From: a virus
Virus record (IMG/VR): IMGVR_UViG_3300014720_000033
Coordinates: 1-64,000 of that record
Reading direction: 5' to 3' (one strand)
Length of the DNA: 64,000 bases
The position numbers were made by a program, and so were the translations under genes. The notes below the pieces were generated by a model. That model ran no database searches. It was not told the DNA's origin and saw only the letters and a program-made list of their open reading frames with translations. Shown here piece by piece: positions 8,701-17,555 of the stretch (position 1 is its first letter; each line of letters begins with the position of its first letter).

Positions 8701-9176
8701 TCGACGTCCAAGTAAGGAACCATCTGTGACGTGACTATCGAAGGTATGTAATTCAAGAAGAAGTCGATCTCTTCTGTTCCTTTGAGAGATGGACTGACGT
8801 AGGGACTCTTTATGGAGAACACCGAAGTCTTCACCTTCTTGCTGTCAGTGATGCCGGCTAGAAGTCCGTCTACACTCTCGAGTCCGTCCCAATAGTCGCT
8901 GTCAGACAGGTCGAGTCTCTTCGACCCGAGGGCGTGAAAGAGAAGACCCTCCTTCTCCTTTTCTGCAGGAATTTCAGGAGAGTTTCCATTGAGATAATTG
9001 TTTATCTCGGTGACGATGTCTTCGTAAGAATAGAATCTACCCCCCGGGTTGAGGAGCATGTGCATCAGAGTTGATCTAAGAGACTTCTTGTCTGTTATCT
9101 TGTCTCCTCTTGCGTCCCCGGACACTCCTGATGGCGAGAGCGTCCTGAAGAAGTCTTCAAGTCTGTTGAAGGCCAT
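5718..9176 (-). CDS. Large baseplate/tail structural protein
   Basis: I infer a virion protein of the baseplate from size (1152 aa) and position at the end of the tail gene run; no catalytic motif is seen. Residues 120-400 look like a folded beta-rich domain (VFSIKSPYVSPSLKG, IDFFLNYIPSI, MVPYLDVEFHIKRP, LKLKIHDKARISEM, QALIWTTYGWIAPRG). Residues about 400-670 are Lys/Ala/Glu-rich and probably helical. A second folded part follows (FYGLNDKCGPMSSLSIAEFP; MRIHIYDRTNNPFG; VTMTTLGVPTAQVYQTFFID). The tail is low-complexity, with an Ala run and a basic Gly/Ser/Pro end. Codons for about residues 550-660 are markedly AT-richer than the rest. Start overlaps the previous stop as TAATG. Confidence 0.75.
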   Translation of the reverse strand: MAFNRLEDFFRTLSPSGVSGDARGDKITDKKSLRSTLMHMLLNPGGRFYSYEDIVTEINNYLNGNSPEIPAEKEKEGLLFHALGSKRLDLSDSDYWDGLESVDGLLAGITDSKKVKTSVFSIKSPYVSPSLKGTEEIDFFLNYIPSIVTSQMVPYLDVEFHIKRPVDGTGYTSTPSVMRFLLGSKPTADMSPADKLLAEGNTYSVGKDSDARKVSVAGMELFLMPATLTNMDSLTAQGLGQEGARLVRAKPFLPFASIEGLDVSMQNAGAGSFVHKKGSLKLKIHDKARISEMSEFFRGEVGFSQALIWTTYGWIAPRGPSESEDGYSSFINKNMLVKDCWQVMNSQFSFDQSGQVSVNLEIVSAAARTTHGLTVCKVDEQLKNFHRTIQWMNELKKKAAGADGKFVVSATAEQVLNAASTNGVFKDIKDMDVAIASLAASLTQSGKVTTEEADTFIEKINSLRGDNSYDKFKERAAAFVKNQFDGLVRTPERPDPFLPVDKKSKYFPGKTAEAIKEIETYITNNTKRNEEVSGTQSSTVEKHKKEQQSKTNQQNAKIINEVFAAFGGKITDAAVKQQFQAAKDAAAKKSDINLFKREINRIRAGTGVGAASTGFSFGAAIVGRAAGFATNTADIKVLDDALKQIGISLAAQRKKAAAEGASAGENVTGEIRLNADVVSFGKLFTRFVLPSIIETQKADELQVFFYGLNDKCGPMSSLSIAEFPVDVKELAYAYSDAVKKSNVDTLSIESFLRLVIESQFVNKGSLAYGLNRYYKITEENGTRKSSIDLDDKDTRDAYEKWLEKYGTLVLPTIEMFVETGEKGSYGKDIVGSLKKTATRTQLGATDPKVGGDRETIMRIHIYDRTNNPFGLMQKIINSGTGLEVGDIDSDALSNFIEELSKTDQLDKITSQSDTFKSSASNYKDALKSSGVSDVTVGKFELVKRPGGDKITIPKDRKTFREILMKTVPAVVIGANGSIVLSVNVASKTDGHMGAINLTNLAKGREPGKVGLNNNGLLEANGLPLTVVPVQVTMTTLGVPTAQVYQTFFIDFDTGTTLDNLYSCSQIQHSISQGKFTTNWTFIFTDGYAKFGSPPSINEIIARKAQDKAKQLKEAAAAAAAAKASPKKPGKSSGRSQTPAKGGNTSGGKKPGQ

Positions 9177-9472
9177 TACCCTATCAACCTCTCGACGTCA
9201 GAAATCTTCACGACGTTCACGACAGTCCCGGCAGGAACTTGGAGTCCCCAGCCGATGTCACTCGCCGCGGCGAGGACCCACCAAAACCTTCCGTCGCCGT
9301 AGAAAGTTCCTGAGAGGACATCAAGTCGTTCATCACCCGTTATGACGACGGACCTGACAATAGGCACAGTTCCGTCTTTGATCGCTCTCTTCAGAAGTAA
9401 TATAGAGCTGGGACTTCCCAATTGCTGACCCAGGTTTATCCTCGTGTCGTTGACGTACCTACTGAATGACAT
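9176..9472 (-). CDS. gp53-like baseplate wedge protein (LysM-like fold)
   Basis: This small 98-aa tail protein has a segment TFYGDGRFWWVLAAASDIGW followed by QVPAGTVVNV. It resembles the LysM-like module of T4 gp53 and phage tail protein X, in which a short helix-helix unit is followed by a V/L-P-x-G-T strand. In T4-type phages gp53 joins wedges into the baseplate. AAGGAA sits at a suitable distance before the ATG at 9472. It lies between two large baseplate-type genes and its stop overlaps the next start, consistent with stoichiometric co-translation. The gp53 name is an inference from these short matches and from context. Confidence 0.6.
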   Translation of the reverse strand: MSFSRYVNDTRINLGQQLGSPSSILLLKRAIKDGTVPIVRSVVITGDERLDVLSGTFYGDGRFWWVLAAASDIGWGLQVPAGTVVNVVKISDVERLIG

Positions 9473-9490
9473 TGCTTAATTCCTTATTGA

Positions 9491-10270
9491 TCACACGATA
9501 CTTCTAACTCTGTATATCGGTGCTCTGTTGGAGCCCATATGATCGAGACCCGGTGTGATGTCGTGTATTGGTGAGAACGATATGGTCACTTTGCACATCT
9601 TAGGAGCTTTTCGACCAGGTCCTTCGTTCGTAGTCCACGTGACCTTATCGTACCAGTCAAAGCTCATGCTCTCTATGAATCCTGCGAGCCCTTTTCCTCC
9701 TGAAGATCTAAAAGAACGCGCCACAGCGTTTCCTTTGCTTGAGTCAAGCGGGTCGTCTTGCATGAAGTCTCTCACGTTAAGAGAATATCCACCGCTCAAT
9801 TCGTCTGTCACTTTCCTTAAAGTGCTTAATGTAGGGCTCAAATCAGCTGGATCGAAGATATAATTGTAACCATTATCTAGGATGTGCTGAGGTGGGAAAC
9901 TTTCATCTCCATACGCCTTTACAGCTGCGTCTATTACAGAGCTGGGATATTCTTCGGCGTCTTCACCTGTGGCTTTTACTACTTTGCACTCAATCCTCTT
10001 TTCTTCGTTGACTTTAACAACCTCGAGAACAAGACCTTTAGGCAAATTTAAATCATCCGGTGGACTTCTGTCATAATTTCTGGGAACTCTGACAGCATAG
10101 TCTTCTAACTTAGCGTTCGTAATAAAAGTGTTTCCTGGGCGCCGTCTCAATTCTTCAAGCTTCTTGTCAAATTTTCTTGCGTCTCCTGATTCGTCTACTT
10201 CAGATTTGTCTGGTCTGTCAACTCCGCCGAACTTAGTACCCTTGTAAGAATATCCAAAGATTCTAGCCAA
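9491..10270 (-). CDS. Baseplate/tail protein, unknown specific role
   Basis: This 259-aa protein sits within the baseplate cluster. The C-terminal third is the informative part: GLAGFIESMSFDWYDKVTWT and then APKMCKVTISFSPIHDITPG with SNRAPIYRV. A similar SFSPIHDxxPGLD ending recurs in tail proteins of large contractile-tailed phages, where it often accompanies LysM-like or baseplate hub proteins. The N-terminal third is charged and probably extended, with basic stretches KKLEELRRR. No enzyme motif or membrane segment is seen. It overlaps neither neighbour and lies 12 bases after the 778-aa baseplate gene. Confidence 0.6.
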   Translation of the reverse strand: MARIFGYSYKGTKFGGVDRPDKSEVDESGDARKFDKKLEELRRRPGNTFITNAKLEDYAVRVPRNYDRSPPDDLNLPKGLVLEVVKVNEEKRIECKVVKATGEDAEEYPSSVIDAAVKAYGDESFPPQHILDNGYNYIFDPADLSPTLSTLRKVTDELSGGYSLNVRDFMQDDPLDSSKGNAVARSFRSSGGKGLAGFIESMSFDWYDKVTWTTNEGPGRKAPKMCKVTISFSPIHDITPGLDHMGSNRAPIYRVRSIV

Positions 10271-10282
10271 GTTAAATTTGGA

Positions 10283-12619
10283 TTAGTTAGAAGTGATCAG
10301 ATCGCCTATCCTGACTCTCACAAGAGGCGAAGCTTGAATAGTCTGACTGAAGGGCATGTAGATAGTATTGGTACTGCCATCTGTAATTGTTCTTCCTTCA
10401 GTGAACTGAGGGTACAGAAGTGTCGTGAGTTTATTCACTTTAAGCCACATTGAGTCAAAGTCTTTTTCATTTGTGGCAGCAATGTAGAAAGAGAAGTCAA
10501 CTTTTCTTGTGGTAGATTTGTAGATCTTTATGGGTTCTACTCTTCCAACACCCTCTGCGGTATCATAGGACGCTGTGTATCCGTCTGAGAGAGAGGCAAG
10601 AAACGCGTGGAAGCTTACAATTTCGTTCGTTCTTACATCGTGAATGTAAAAAGGAACATACTCCGATTCAAGATCTTTCTCTATCGCTTCTCTTAAATTT
10701 GTATCTATTCTACTTCCCTCGCTGTCAGGAGTCGAATAAGAATTTCTCTCAAAGCCTCCTTCAACAAGAAGCGGTATGGAAGAATTGTAAGGTCTTATCG
10801 ATCCCATTGATTTTGCATGGGGAGAATCAAGAACTAAGCTAAGGTTAGAAGGAACAATAAAGAGGTCTTTTGCTCTATAACTTGCCCAAGCGAGTGTCAG
10901 TGGCTTAACACCATCTCCCGTAACAAGCATTCTATTCTTTAGTCTGTCTGTGTTGGGAAGATTGTCTATCATACCTGTGAATCTAGTTCCAAATCCAGGA
11001 GCTCCAAGATCAGCAATGTTTCTACTACCTCCCACATCTTTGCTAGCATCTATTGTCCTGTCTCCAACTCTAGCAAAGATGTTGAGAATTCTGATAAATC
11101 TTGTGGCTCTTATTGCACCGACGACATTAAATATCTGGGACACACCCGAGAAAGCTCCTGCAGAAAATGCAGGCCCAAGAGACGCGAAAGCGTCTCCTAT
11201 CTGAACGAATGACAAGCCAATCATTCTTCCCAGTATCGCATAATAACCAGGGCTTTCGGAAACTGCTTGTAAGCCATTTAAGGCGGCACGTGCGGCCATA
11301 CCCGCTGATGTGACTTCTGATACGTTCATTCCGAAGAAAGCGAGAGCTCCTGTGGGAATGCAAAGATTGAGAGGATTGTTGGTGTTTTCTATTCCAAGCA
11401 TTCGCCAGAGGCTAAATGGAATGGAAGTAAAGAAACCAGAAGGAGCAGAATCCACTTTGTAAGCTCCGTACAACGGTCTGCCGTATCCGTCTGTTTTCTT
11501 GAAAGGAGAACTAGAGCTTCCAATTGAGAACAACGCAGTCATCGCCAGAACGACAACAGAGAGCGCGGCGAGGAGAGCGACGGCGAGCAGCTTCATTCCG
11601 AAGTTAGACATGCCTGAGAACTGGTCGTTGATGTTGTTGAGCGTACCCCAGGACTGACCTGCCACGTTGACGAGAGTGTTCTCAGAAATCGAAGACTCAG
11701 TGAGGTCTTTTATGACGCTCTCGGCGGTCAATTCATCTCTGTTTATCCTAGTGATTCCGATCTGAGCAGGGCCTGGAAGCGCAGATCCTAAAACATCAGG
11801 AACATAACCTGGAGAATTGGAGTTCAGTTCCGTGGATGCCCTGGACGAAAGTATTCCTCCTACCTGAGCGAGGCGTCCATAGGACATGTCTCTGACGGCC
11901 TCGCTTGTTCCTGGTGTGTACTTCTTCGCGAATTGCTGTGAACTGAGTGCAGCTCCGAGAGTCTGATAGTCTCCGCCCTCAGGATTGAAGCGGTTGTATA
12001 TGACGGAGTTGCTGAGGTTCGGACTACCGTAGTACTGCTTAACAGGATTGCCGTCAGGAAGATTGACGGAATTCATGGAAGGCGTGAACTTTCCACCCAT
12101 GCTCGAGGCGGCAGGGGTGGGGGGCGTGACGCTCTTCAGCAATTCGTTTCCATCTGGAAGATTTCCGTCTTGACGGCCTCTCTTCACTTTCAAATTGGTG
12201 TCCGCGCTGGACCTGCTCTGCAGCTGTTTTCCAGGAATGAACTTGTTGAGATGACCGTCCAAGTCTCTGTCTGGTGACGTAGGATAGCCCTTCTCGTCCA
12301 TGAGACTAAGAGGGTCGGGGTCATGACCGTCGACGTGGTTTATGGGATACTTGTTGCTCACTGAGGAAGGAGAGGAAGGCGTATTACCGAGAGTTGTATC
12401 GCTGAGATAAGAGGCCAGAGTTCTCTTGGTTCCTCTCGAGAGATCCTTCACTTCCTTGTCGACGTTTATCTGACCTGGGCTCCACCTAGGTTTTGGAGAC
12501 GCATCGCCCAGCTCAGAACCGACGTCGTAGGTGTTCAATGAGTCGTTCTGACCAATCGGGAATCCACCCGTTCCGGTGTCTATTCCACCGGGTCTTTGGT
12601 TGTTGGGCGAGTTCGGCAT
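10283..12619 (-). CDS. Baseplate/tail structural protein with a hydrophobic segment
   Basis: This 778-aa protein has a disordered, Pro/Ser/Asp/Gly-rich N-terminal region (about residues 1-260), a strongly hydrophobic stretch near residues 340-365 (LLAVALLAALSVVVLAMTAL) that reads like a transmembrane or fusion helix, a mixed middle part, and a beta-rich C-terminal domain. The C-terminal part (YKSTTRKVDFSFYIAATNEK; KLTTLLYPQF; ASPLVRVRIGDLITSN) resembles tail-tube-initiator or baseplate hub proteins, which commonly end with a YP..(S/P)PLV.(L/V)RIGD element. It follows the 12621-12872 gene directly. A function at the tube-baseplate junction is inferred. The hydrophobic helix is unusual for such a protein and might insert in the host membrane. 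Confidence 0.65.
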   Translation of the reverse strand: MPNSPNNQRPGGIDTGTGGFPIGQNDSLNTYDVGSELGDASPKPRWSPGQINVDKEVKDLSRGTKRTLASYLSDTTLGNTPSSPSSVSNKYPINHVDGHDPDPLSLMDEKGYPTSPDRDLDGHLNKFIPGKQLQSRSSADTNLKVKRGRQDGNLPDGNELLKSVTPPTPAASSMGGKFTPSMNSVNLPDGNPVKQYYGSPNLSNSVIYNRFNPEGGDYQTLGAALSSQQFAKKYTPGTSEAVRDMSYGRLAQVGGILSSRASTELNSNSPGYVPDVLGSALPGPAQIGITRINRDELTAESVIKDLTESSISENTLVNVAGQSWGTLNNINDQFSGMSNFGMKLLAVALLAALSVVVLAMTALFSIGSSSSPFKKTDGYGRPLYGAYKVDSAPSGFFTSIPFSLWRMLGIENTNNPLNLCIPTGALAFFGMNVSEVTSAGMAARAALNGLQAVSESPGYYAILGRMIGLSFVQIGDAFASLGPAFSAGAFSGVSQIFNVVGAIRATRFIRILNIFARVGDRTIDASKDVGGSRNIADLGAPGFGTRFTGMIDNLPNTDRLKNRMLVTGDGVKPLTLAWASYRAKDLFIVPSNLSLVLDSPHAKSMGSIRPYNSSIPLLVEGGFERNSYSTPDSEGSRIDTNLREAIEKDLESEYVPFYIHDVRTNEIVSFHAFLASLSDGYTASYDTAEGVGRVEPIKIYKSTTRKVDFSFYIAATNEKDFDSMWLKVNKLTTLLYPQFTEGRTITDGSTNTIYMPFSQTIQASPLVRVRIGDLITSN

Positions 12620-12620
12620 G

Positions 12621-12872
12621 TTACGTTTCCTGGCTTCCGCTGTTGCTATTAATTAGATCTTTCTGTACTTCTAGGAATGCTTTGTTTAGAGCATCAGGAT
12701 CGTTTTCCAGAATTTTCTTCGCTGGTTCCACGACGTCTCTGAAGAACTTGTGTATGAAGTCCTCTGCGTAGGCCGATATGATCCGTCTCTCCTTCGGGTC
12801 TGTTGCCTTCTTGAGCATGTCCTTGTAGATCGGATCCTCGTTCAGTAGCTTTATGTAGTCTTCTTTTTTCAT
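12621..12872 (-). CDS. Small helical protein between tape measure and baseplate genes
   Basis: I do not recognise this 83-aa protein. It is entirely charged and helical in appearance (MKKEDYIKLLNEDPIYKDML; KKATDPKERRIISAYAEDFI; FLEVQKDLINSN). No cysteine, signal or membrane segment is present. Its place between the tape measure and the next baseplate gene is where many phages keep tail assembly chaperones or small baseplate proteins, so such a role is possible. It starts 20 bases after the tape measure stop and ends one base before the next start. Confidence 0.6.
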   Translation of the reverse strand: MKKEDYIKLLNEDPIYKDMLKKATDPKERRIISAYAEDFIHKFFRDVVEPAKKILENDPDALNKAFLEVQKDLINSNSGSQET

Positions 12873-12892
12873 GGTCGTGACTCCATTCTACA

Positions 12893-15800
12893 TCACGGAG
12901 CTGCATTTGGTGCCACGTTGCCGCTCTGCTCACCGACTGACTTGATCAACGCGTTCGCTGTCTGAGAGTTACCCTTCATCGTGTTGTCCATGAGGAAGTT
13001 GATCCTGTCTCTGATGACAGACTGCTGACGGGTTATGATCACCTTCTCTACCTTGTCGACGTCCATCGTCACATTGAAGTTGACGTTGATCGTTATGTCT
13101 TTGCCCTGGATGCTGTAACCACCAGATGCACCCATGCCGCCGGCTGTCGGCTTCATGTTGGCATCGACGTTCAGGTCGGGTATGGCAGTGCGAGAGACCT
13201 TTGCCATGCTCTTCGCCATGTCTTCGGCCTTGTCAATCGTGGCATCGAAAGTCTTCTCGGCATTGGCAGGTATCATAGACAGCGACTGATCCATGCCTGC
13301 GGCGAGATTGTTTCCTATGTCGGCGAACACCTTCGAGGGCGACTGAATCTTGAAGACCTTCTTCGCGATGTCGATGAGCGCCTTGAAGGGTCCGATGTCT
13401 GCGAGCTTTCCAAGAGTTTCTTTGATACTTTCAACAATGTTGAGGAAGACGTATTTCATGTTGTCCCAGCTAAACGTCTTCTTGATCGTCTCCCACGCGT
13501 CGCTAAACGGTGTAGTTATGCTGTTGAACAGACCTTTGCCCCACTCAACAAGCTTGGTCGGAATCTCCTTGAAACCGTTCCAGATGTACACGAAGAACTT
13601 GGCCAGCCTAAGCGAAGCTTTGTCGGCAGGATTCGTGAGTATATTGAGAAGGTCGTTGCCCCACTCTATCATCTTCGCGACGATTCCAGTAGCAGTGTCC
13701 CACATGTACGCGAAAGTGCTGGTTATCACTCCGTACAGCGTCTTGAAGGGAAGCGTGATGATGTCGACGAATGAAGTGAAGAGTATCTTCATGACATCGA
13801 ACGTACCTTGAATGACCGTCCATGCCGTCTTAAAGGGCCAAGTGACCCACTCGAAGATCTTCTTTCCCCAGGAGATGACAAAGTCAACGAAAGGATTGAT
13901 GACGTCCTCCATGACGATATTAAACATCATCTTGATATTGGCAAGAATGCTATTGAAAGCTCCTGCGACGTACTCATAGATCATGTCGAATTTCTCGGAT
14001 ATCCAATCGACAACAGGACTTATGACCTCTTCATAGATGGCCTCAACTACAGTCTTCACGAAGTTGTAGGCAAGTCTCCAAGGAAGTGTGATGACATCAA
14101 ACACTTTGCCAAAGAGTTCCGTGACGGAATTCCACCAGCCCGTTATCGTCTGCCAGACGCCGCTGAAGAAATCAGAGGAAGCCTTGCCGGCGTCGCTGAA
14201 CCACTGTGCGATGTCAAACTGCTTGAAGAAATCTCCGATCTCCTTCCAGCCTTGTGCAGACATGTTGAAGATCTCTTGAATTCCGTGGAAGAGGTCACCA
14301 ATGACCTTGAATAGAGGGCCGAAGATGGGGACGTGCTCTAGAGAGGCGAAGATGTTTCCTATCTTGCCGGATATCCATCCTGCTGCCTTCATCAAGTACT
14401 CCAAGATGAGGGGTCCTATCTGGAATATTGCGACCGCAGCAAGTTTGACTGCACCGATGAAAAGGTCTACGATTCCTTGACCTATCTGCTCGAAGGCCTC
14501 GTCGACCTTCTTTGAGTCGCCCTGCCACATTCCCTTTATTAGTCCACCGATTCCACCGATGAAATCAAAGATACCAGAAAAAGCCTGCTTCAAAGAGTTA
14601 GATAATCCTGGGCCGAACCACTTGTCGAGTTGCTCAAAGAGCATTTTGTATATCTCAGCGACTCCGCGAGCAAGTGTACCCTGTAGACTTTCAGGTATCA
14701 GACCTAAAGTCAGCGTGTTTATAAGGCCGGCAGTGCCAGCAGCCATCTTCGCTTCTGCAGGAGAGAATCCATCTTTCTGAAGAATATCTGTGTATTTTTC
14801 CATGGCGTCACTAACATCGACAGCGGCAGTGACGACAGCTGTTACAACGCCTGCACCCTTCAGAATTGCCCCTAAAGATTTACCAAAGAATTCCTTACCA
14901 AGGAATCCTTCGACTTTTGCGAAAGAATTCTTAAAGAAACTAGAGAACTTCTTGGCAAGAGTTCCGACTTCTTTGTCCGCAGCATTATTTGTCGCATGCA
15001 GAATTCCCTCGAAAAGCGCCTTCCCTAAAAATGTTGATGCTGTTCCTATTATAGCGCTCAGCATTGCTGGGGCGAACGCTGCAAACAACATTGCTTTGAT
15101 AGCACCCGTGACGTAAGGCGCCGCTTTCAAAAGAAGAGGCTTGAGTTCTGGCCATATCTTATCAAAAGCGTCCTTGAGGGCAGGAAGAAGGACGGTCTTG
15201 AACGTTCCGAACATGTCTATGAGAGGCTTGAGCCACTCTGGGGCGTCTCCTTTCACCTTGTCGAGTCCGATCTCCTTTGGATTCTTTATCCAGCTGAGGA
15301 ACTTGATGACTCCATCTGTGATCTTCGGCAGAAGTTTTGCAAGACCCTCCATGAAAAAGGTTCCCAGGCCTGCAACGACTTTGATGAGCGTCTTTCCAAT
15401 GCTAGCGAAACCCTCTTTTATCTTCTCGGTCGCGCCCGATCCTGATGTGAAGAATTCCTTGAAAGACGCTGATATCTTCTCAAAGAAACGCTTAGAAGCA
15501 TCGGGACCTCCTTTTTCGAGTTCCTTAAATGCTCCCAGGATGCCGTCGAACATCTTCTTGAAGCGAGCAGGATCGAAGAGCTCCTTGAAGCCCGTCAGGA
15601 CTTGACCGAAGCCCGGGAGGAGTTTCATGATCTGCTTTCCAAGCTCGAAACCGAAGTGAAGAGCAAGCCTGAAGACGTCTCTGATGTTCTTCATCAACTG
15701 AAGGAATTCTGGGGATGCCTTGATTCCTCGCGTCATTCCCTCTATGATCTGCTCGAAGATGGTCTTCTTGTTCTCGCCGCCGCTGGGCGTGAGTTTGTCG

Positions 15801-17179
15801 ATCTGCTTCGCCAGCTCCTTCATCGCCTCGGTCTGAGACATGACCTTGTCTTCGTTCTTGTCGGCCTGCTTGTTCAGGTCCTTGAGCATGTCGGACATGT
15901 CGCCATGGGCTGCCATGGAGTTGAGAGCCTCGTCGGTGAGGCTCGAGGACGTCTTGATGAGTTGACGTTCCTGCAATGTAAGTTTAGAGAGATCCTTGCC
16001 CGTTCGTGCAAACTCTTTGCTAAGGAGTGCTATCTTTTCCTCGGGTGACTGAGCCGTCATCATCTCAGTGAAATCAATGTTCAATCCGAACTGTTGATTC
16101 AACTTGGACATTCCCTCGGCCGTCTGGTCGAAGGTGGAAGTGGCGTCCATCACTCCGACAAGCTTGTCGATCGACACGCCCATCTTCTGAGCGAAGGCGG
16201 CGGTGACTGCCATTTCCTTGGTGCTCAAGTGACCGAAGTGCGAGAGGTCCTGCATCGCCTTCGCCATGTCCTTGGAGAGAGTCTTTGCATTGAGCTTGAA
16301 CGCCTTCTCCATTCCGAGAGCCTGTTTGGTCATGCTCATGTGGACGTCGTTGATACTCTTGCCCATCCTCATGGCGTTGGAGGCGATGCTGCCCATCTGC
16401 TCCCCAGATATTCCAAGCGCCTTGTTGAAGATCAGCATCGCTGATCCTCCCTTTTCGACCTCCTGCTCAAAGACGGAGAAAGCAGGACCGAGTCCCTCGG
16501 CCATTTCTTTCGCTGCCTTCACTCTCTCGGCCATGCTCCCAAAGATCTGGATGGTGCTTATTCCTGTCTTGTTGGCCTTGTCCAGACCTTTAGCTGTGTC
16601 GACTACAGCTTTACCCATTCCTGACTTTAAGTCTCCGAACTGCTTGACGACCTCCTGATAGGCTGCGGCCAATTCATTGCCGCCTCCTCCTTGGTTCGCC
16701 ATGTCGAATAATTTCTCGAATATTTTGAAGGGTATGCTCAGAATCGATTGCGCGATAGAGAATATTCCACCGCCGATCGTGGATATTGCTTTTCCTGCCG
16801 CCTTGGACATGGCGATGACGTTCTTGAAGCCTTGAGTGAGACCTGTCAGAGCAGTCGTCGCAATGATGATTGCCTTCGCGAGAGTGGACTTCATGACCTC
16901 AGCGAGTTTCTTCGCAGCTGCTGCTGCCTCGCTCACTTCAGTGTTGTGCTTTTCTACTTCTTTTGAAACTTCTTGCCAAGTTTCAGGATCCAGGACGCCG
17001 CACTCTCCTTGACACATGGCGCGGACATTTCCGGCCACCTGTGACATGGCGTCCCTCATTTGAGTGATTATTTTAAGTTGTTCTTGGAAAGCACGGGTGG
17101 TCTCCAGCGACGCGTTCTTCACGTTCTGGATGTTTTTGGCTAGCTCCTCCGCTGCCTTAGGATCCATCTCACCCGCCAT
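12893..17179 (-). CDS. Tail tape measure protein
   Basis: This protein sets tail length and probably passes into the host envelope with the DNA. The 1428-aa protein has the typical composition: helical, Lys/Ala/Phe-rich, with hydrophobic segments near residues 100-170 (IIIATTALTGLTQGF; GGGIFSIAQSILSIPFKIFE) and near 690-720 (IKAMLFAAFAPAMLSAIIGT), plus aromatic amphipathic repeats near 1010-1250 (WWNSVTELFGKVFDVITLPW; similar WPFKTAW, LPFKTLY, TPFSDAW units). A C-terminal beta/helix part has TINVNFNVTMDVDKVEKV. Residues about 280-420 (MGKSINDVHMSMTKQALGME) look like the conserved tape measure core. It is the longest tail gene, upstream of the baseplate genes. If tail length scales at roughly 0.15 nm per residue, the tail would be near 200 nm. 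Confidence 0.9.
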   Translation of the reverse strand: MAGEMDPKAAEELAKNIQNVKNASLETTRAFQEQLKIITQMRDAMSQVAGNVRAMCQGECGVLDPETWQEVSKEVEKHNTEVSEAAAAAKKLAEVMKSTLAKAIIIATTALTGLTQGFKNVIAMSKAAGKAISTIGGGIFSIAQSILSIPFKIFEKLFDMANQGGGGNELAAAYQEVVKQFGDLKSGMGKAVVDTAKGLDKANKTGISTIQIFGSMAERVKAAKEMAEGLGPAFSVFEQEVEKGGSAMLIFNKALGISGEQMGSIASNAMRMGKSINDVHMSMTKQALGMEKAFKLNAKTLSKDMAKAMQDLSHFGHLSTKEMAVTAAFAQKMGVSIDKLVGVMDATSTFDQTAEGMSKLNQQFGLNIDFTEMMTAQSPEEKIALLSKEFARTGKDLSKLTLQERQLIKTSSSLTDEALNSMAAHGDMSDMLKDLNKQADKNEDKVMSQTEAMKELAKQIDKLTPSGGENKKTIFEQIIEGMTRGIKASPEFLQLMKNIRDVFRLALHFGFELGKQIMKLLPGFGQVLTGFKELFDPARFKKMFDGILGAFKELEKGGPDASKRFFEKISASFKEFFTSGSGATEKIKEGFASIGKTLIKVVAGLGTFFMEGLAKLLPKITDGVIKFLSWIKNPKEIGLDKVKGDAPEWLKPLIDMFGTFKTVLLPALKDAFDKIWPELKPLLLKAAPYVTGAIKAMLFAAFAPAMLSAIIGTASTFLGKALFEGILHATNNAADKEVGTLAKKFSSFFKNSFAKVEGFLGKEFFGKSLGAILKGAGVVTAVVTAAVDVSDAMEKYTDILQKDGFSPAEAKMAAGTAGLINTLTLGLIPESLQGTLARGVAEIYKMLFEQLDKWFGPGLSNSLKQAFSGIFDFIGGIGGLIKGMWQGDSKKVDEAFEQIGQGIVDLFIGAVKLAAVAIFQIGPLILEYLMKAAGWISGKIGNIFASLEHVPIFGPLFKVIGDLFHGIQEIFNMSAQGWKEIGDFFKQFDIAQWFSDAGKASSDFFSGVWQTITGWWNSVTELFGKVFDVITLPWRLAYNFVKTVVEAIYEEVISPVVDWISEKFDMIYEYVAGAFNSILANIKMMFNIVMEDVINPFVDFVISWGKKIFEWVTWPFKTAWTVIQGTFDVMKILFTSFVDIITLPFKTLYGVITSTFAYMWDTATGIVAKMIEWGNDLLNILTNPADKASLRLAKFFVYIWNGFKEIPTKLVEWGKGLFNSITTPFSDAWETIKKTFSWDNMKYVFLNIVESIKETLGKLADIGPFKALIDIAKKVFKIQSPSKVFADIGNNLAAGMDQSLSMIPANAEKTFDATIDKAEDMAKSMAKVSRTAIPDLNVDANMKPTAGGMGASGGYSIQGKDITINVNFNVTMDVDKVEKVIITRQQSVIRDRINFLMDNTMKGNSQTANALIKSVGEQSGNVAPNAAP

Positions 17180-17190
17180 TTAAGTTACTC

Positions 17191-17487
17191 TCAGAGAGGC
17201 CATCTGACGCCGAGAACTCTTTCAAACTCTGACGCCGACATCTGCTTTACTCTTAGTTTCTCCATGACAGACTCAACAGACGCACCGGGACGTCTCAACT
17301 CATCCTGAAACTTCTTGGATGACATGAGAGCATTTGTTACGGCCTGTATCTCGTCTCTACTTCCTCGGACCTTCGTGTTGATGACTTTGCCGACGAGCCA
17401 CGCGCCGAGGGATGCGAGAAATATCTTTCCTGTCAAATTGAGGTATCCACCCTCGTTGAGGGTTTCGTCATTGGGTGTCGACTCCAT
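17191..17487 (-). CDS. Small protein with one membrane segment
   Basis: Not recognised. The 98-aa protein has a hydrophobic helix at about residues 18-38 (LTGKIFLASLGAWLVGKVIN), then a basic turn and a charged helical C-terminal half (SRDEIQAVTNALMSSKKFQD; SASEFERVLGVRW). Topology suggests a single-span protein with the C-terminal part on the positive (inside) side. It starts a new unit: an intrinsic terminator lies just upstream and AGGAG precedes the ATG by ten bases. It is cotranscribed with the tape measure (11-base gap). A tail assembly or holin-like role cannot be decided from the sequence. Confidence 0.65.
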   Translation of the reverse strand: MESTPNDETLNEGGYLNLTGKIFLASLGAWLVGKVINTKVRGSRDEIQAVTNALMSSKKFQDELRRPGASVESVMEKLRVKQMSASEFERVLGVRWPL

Positions 17488-17523
17488 GCATCTCTCCTAT
17501 TCGTATGTTAAATAAATAGAAGC

Positions 17524-17555
17524 TAAAAAAGATTCACACAATTTAGGTGAATCTT
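17524..17555 (-). terminator. Intrinsic terminator overlapping the end of the 17543 gene
   Basis: On the minus strand, AAGATTCAC (17555-17547) pairs with GTGAATCTT (17537-17529), a 9-bp stem with a 9-nt loop, followed by a T-run (17530-17525). The stem includes the stop codon and final codons of the gene ending at 17543. Confidence 0.8.

Noticed and set aside
5718-17179. Lysin or peptidase domain in the large tail proteins
   Set aside because: No catalytic His/Asp/Glu pattern of a muramidase or peptidase was found by eye in the tape measure or baseplate proteins.
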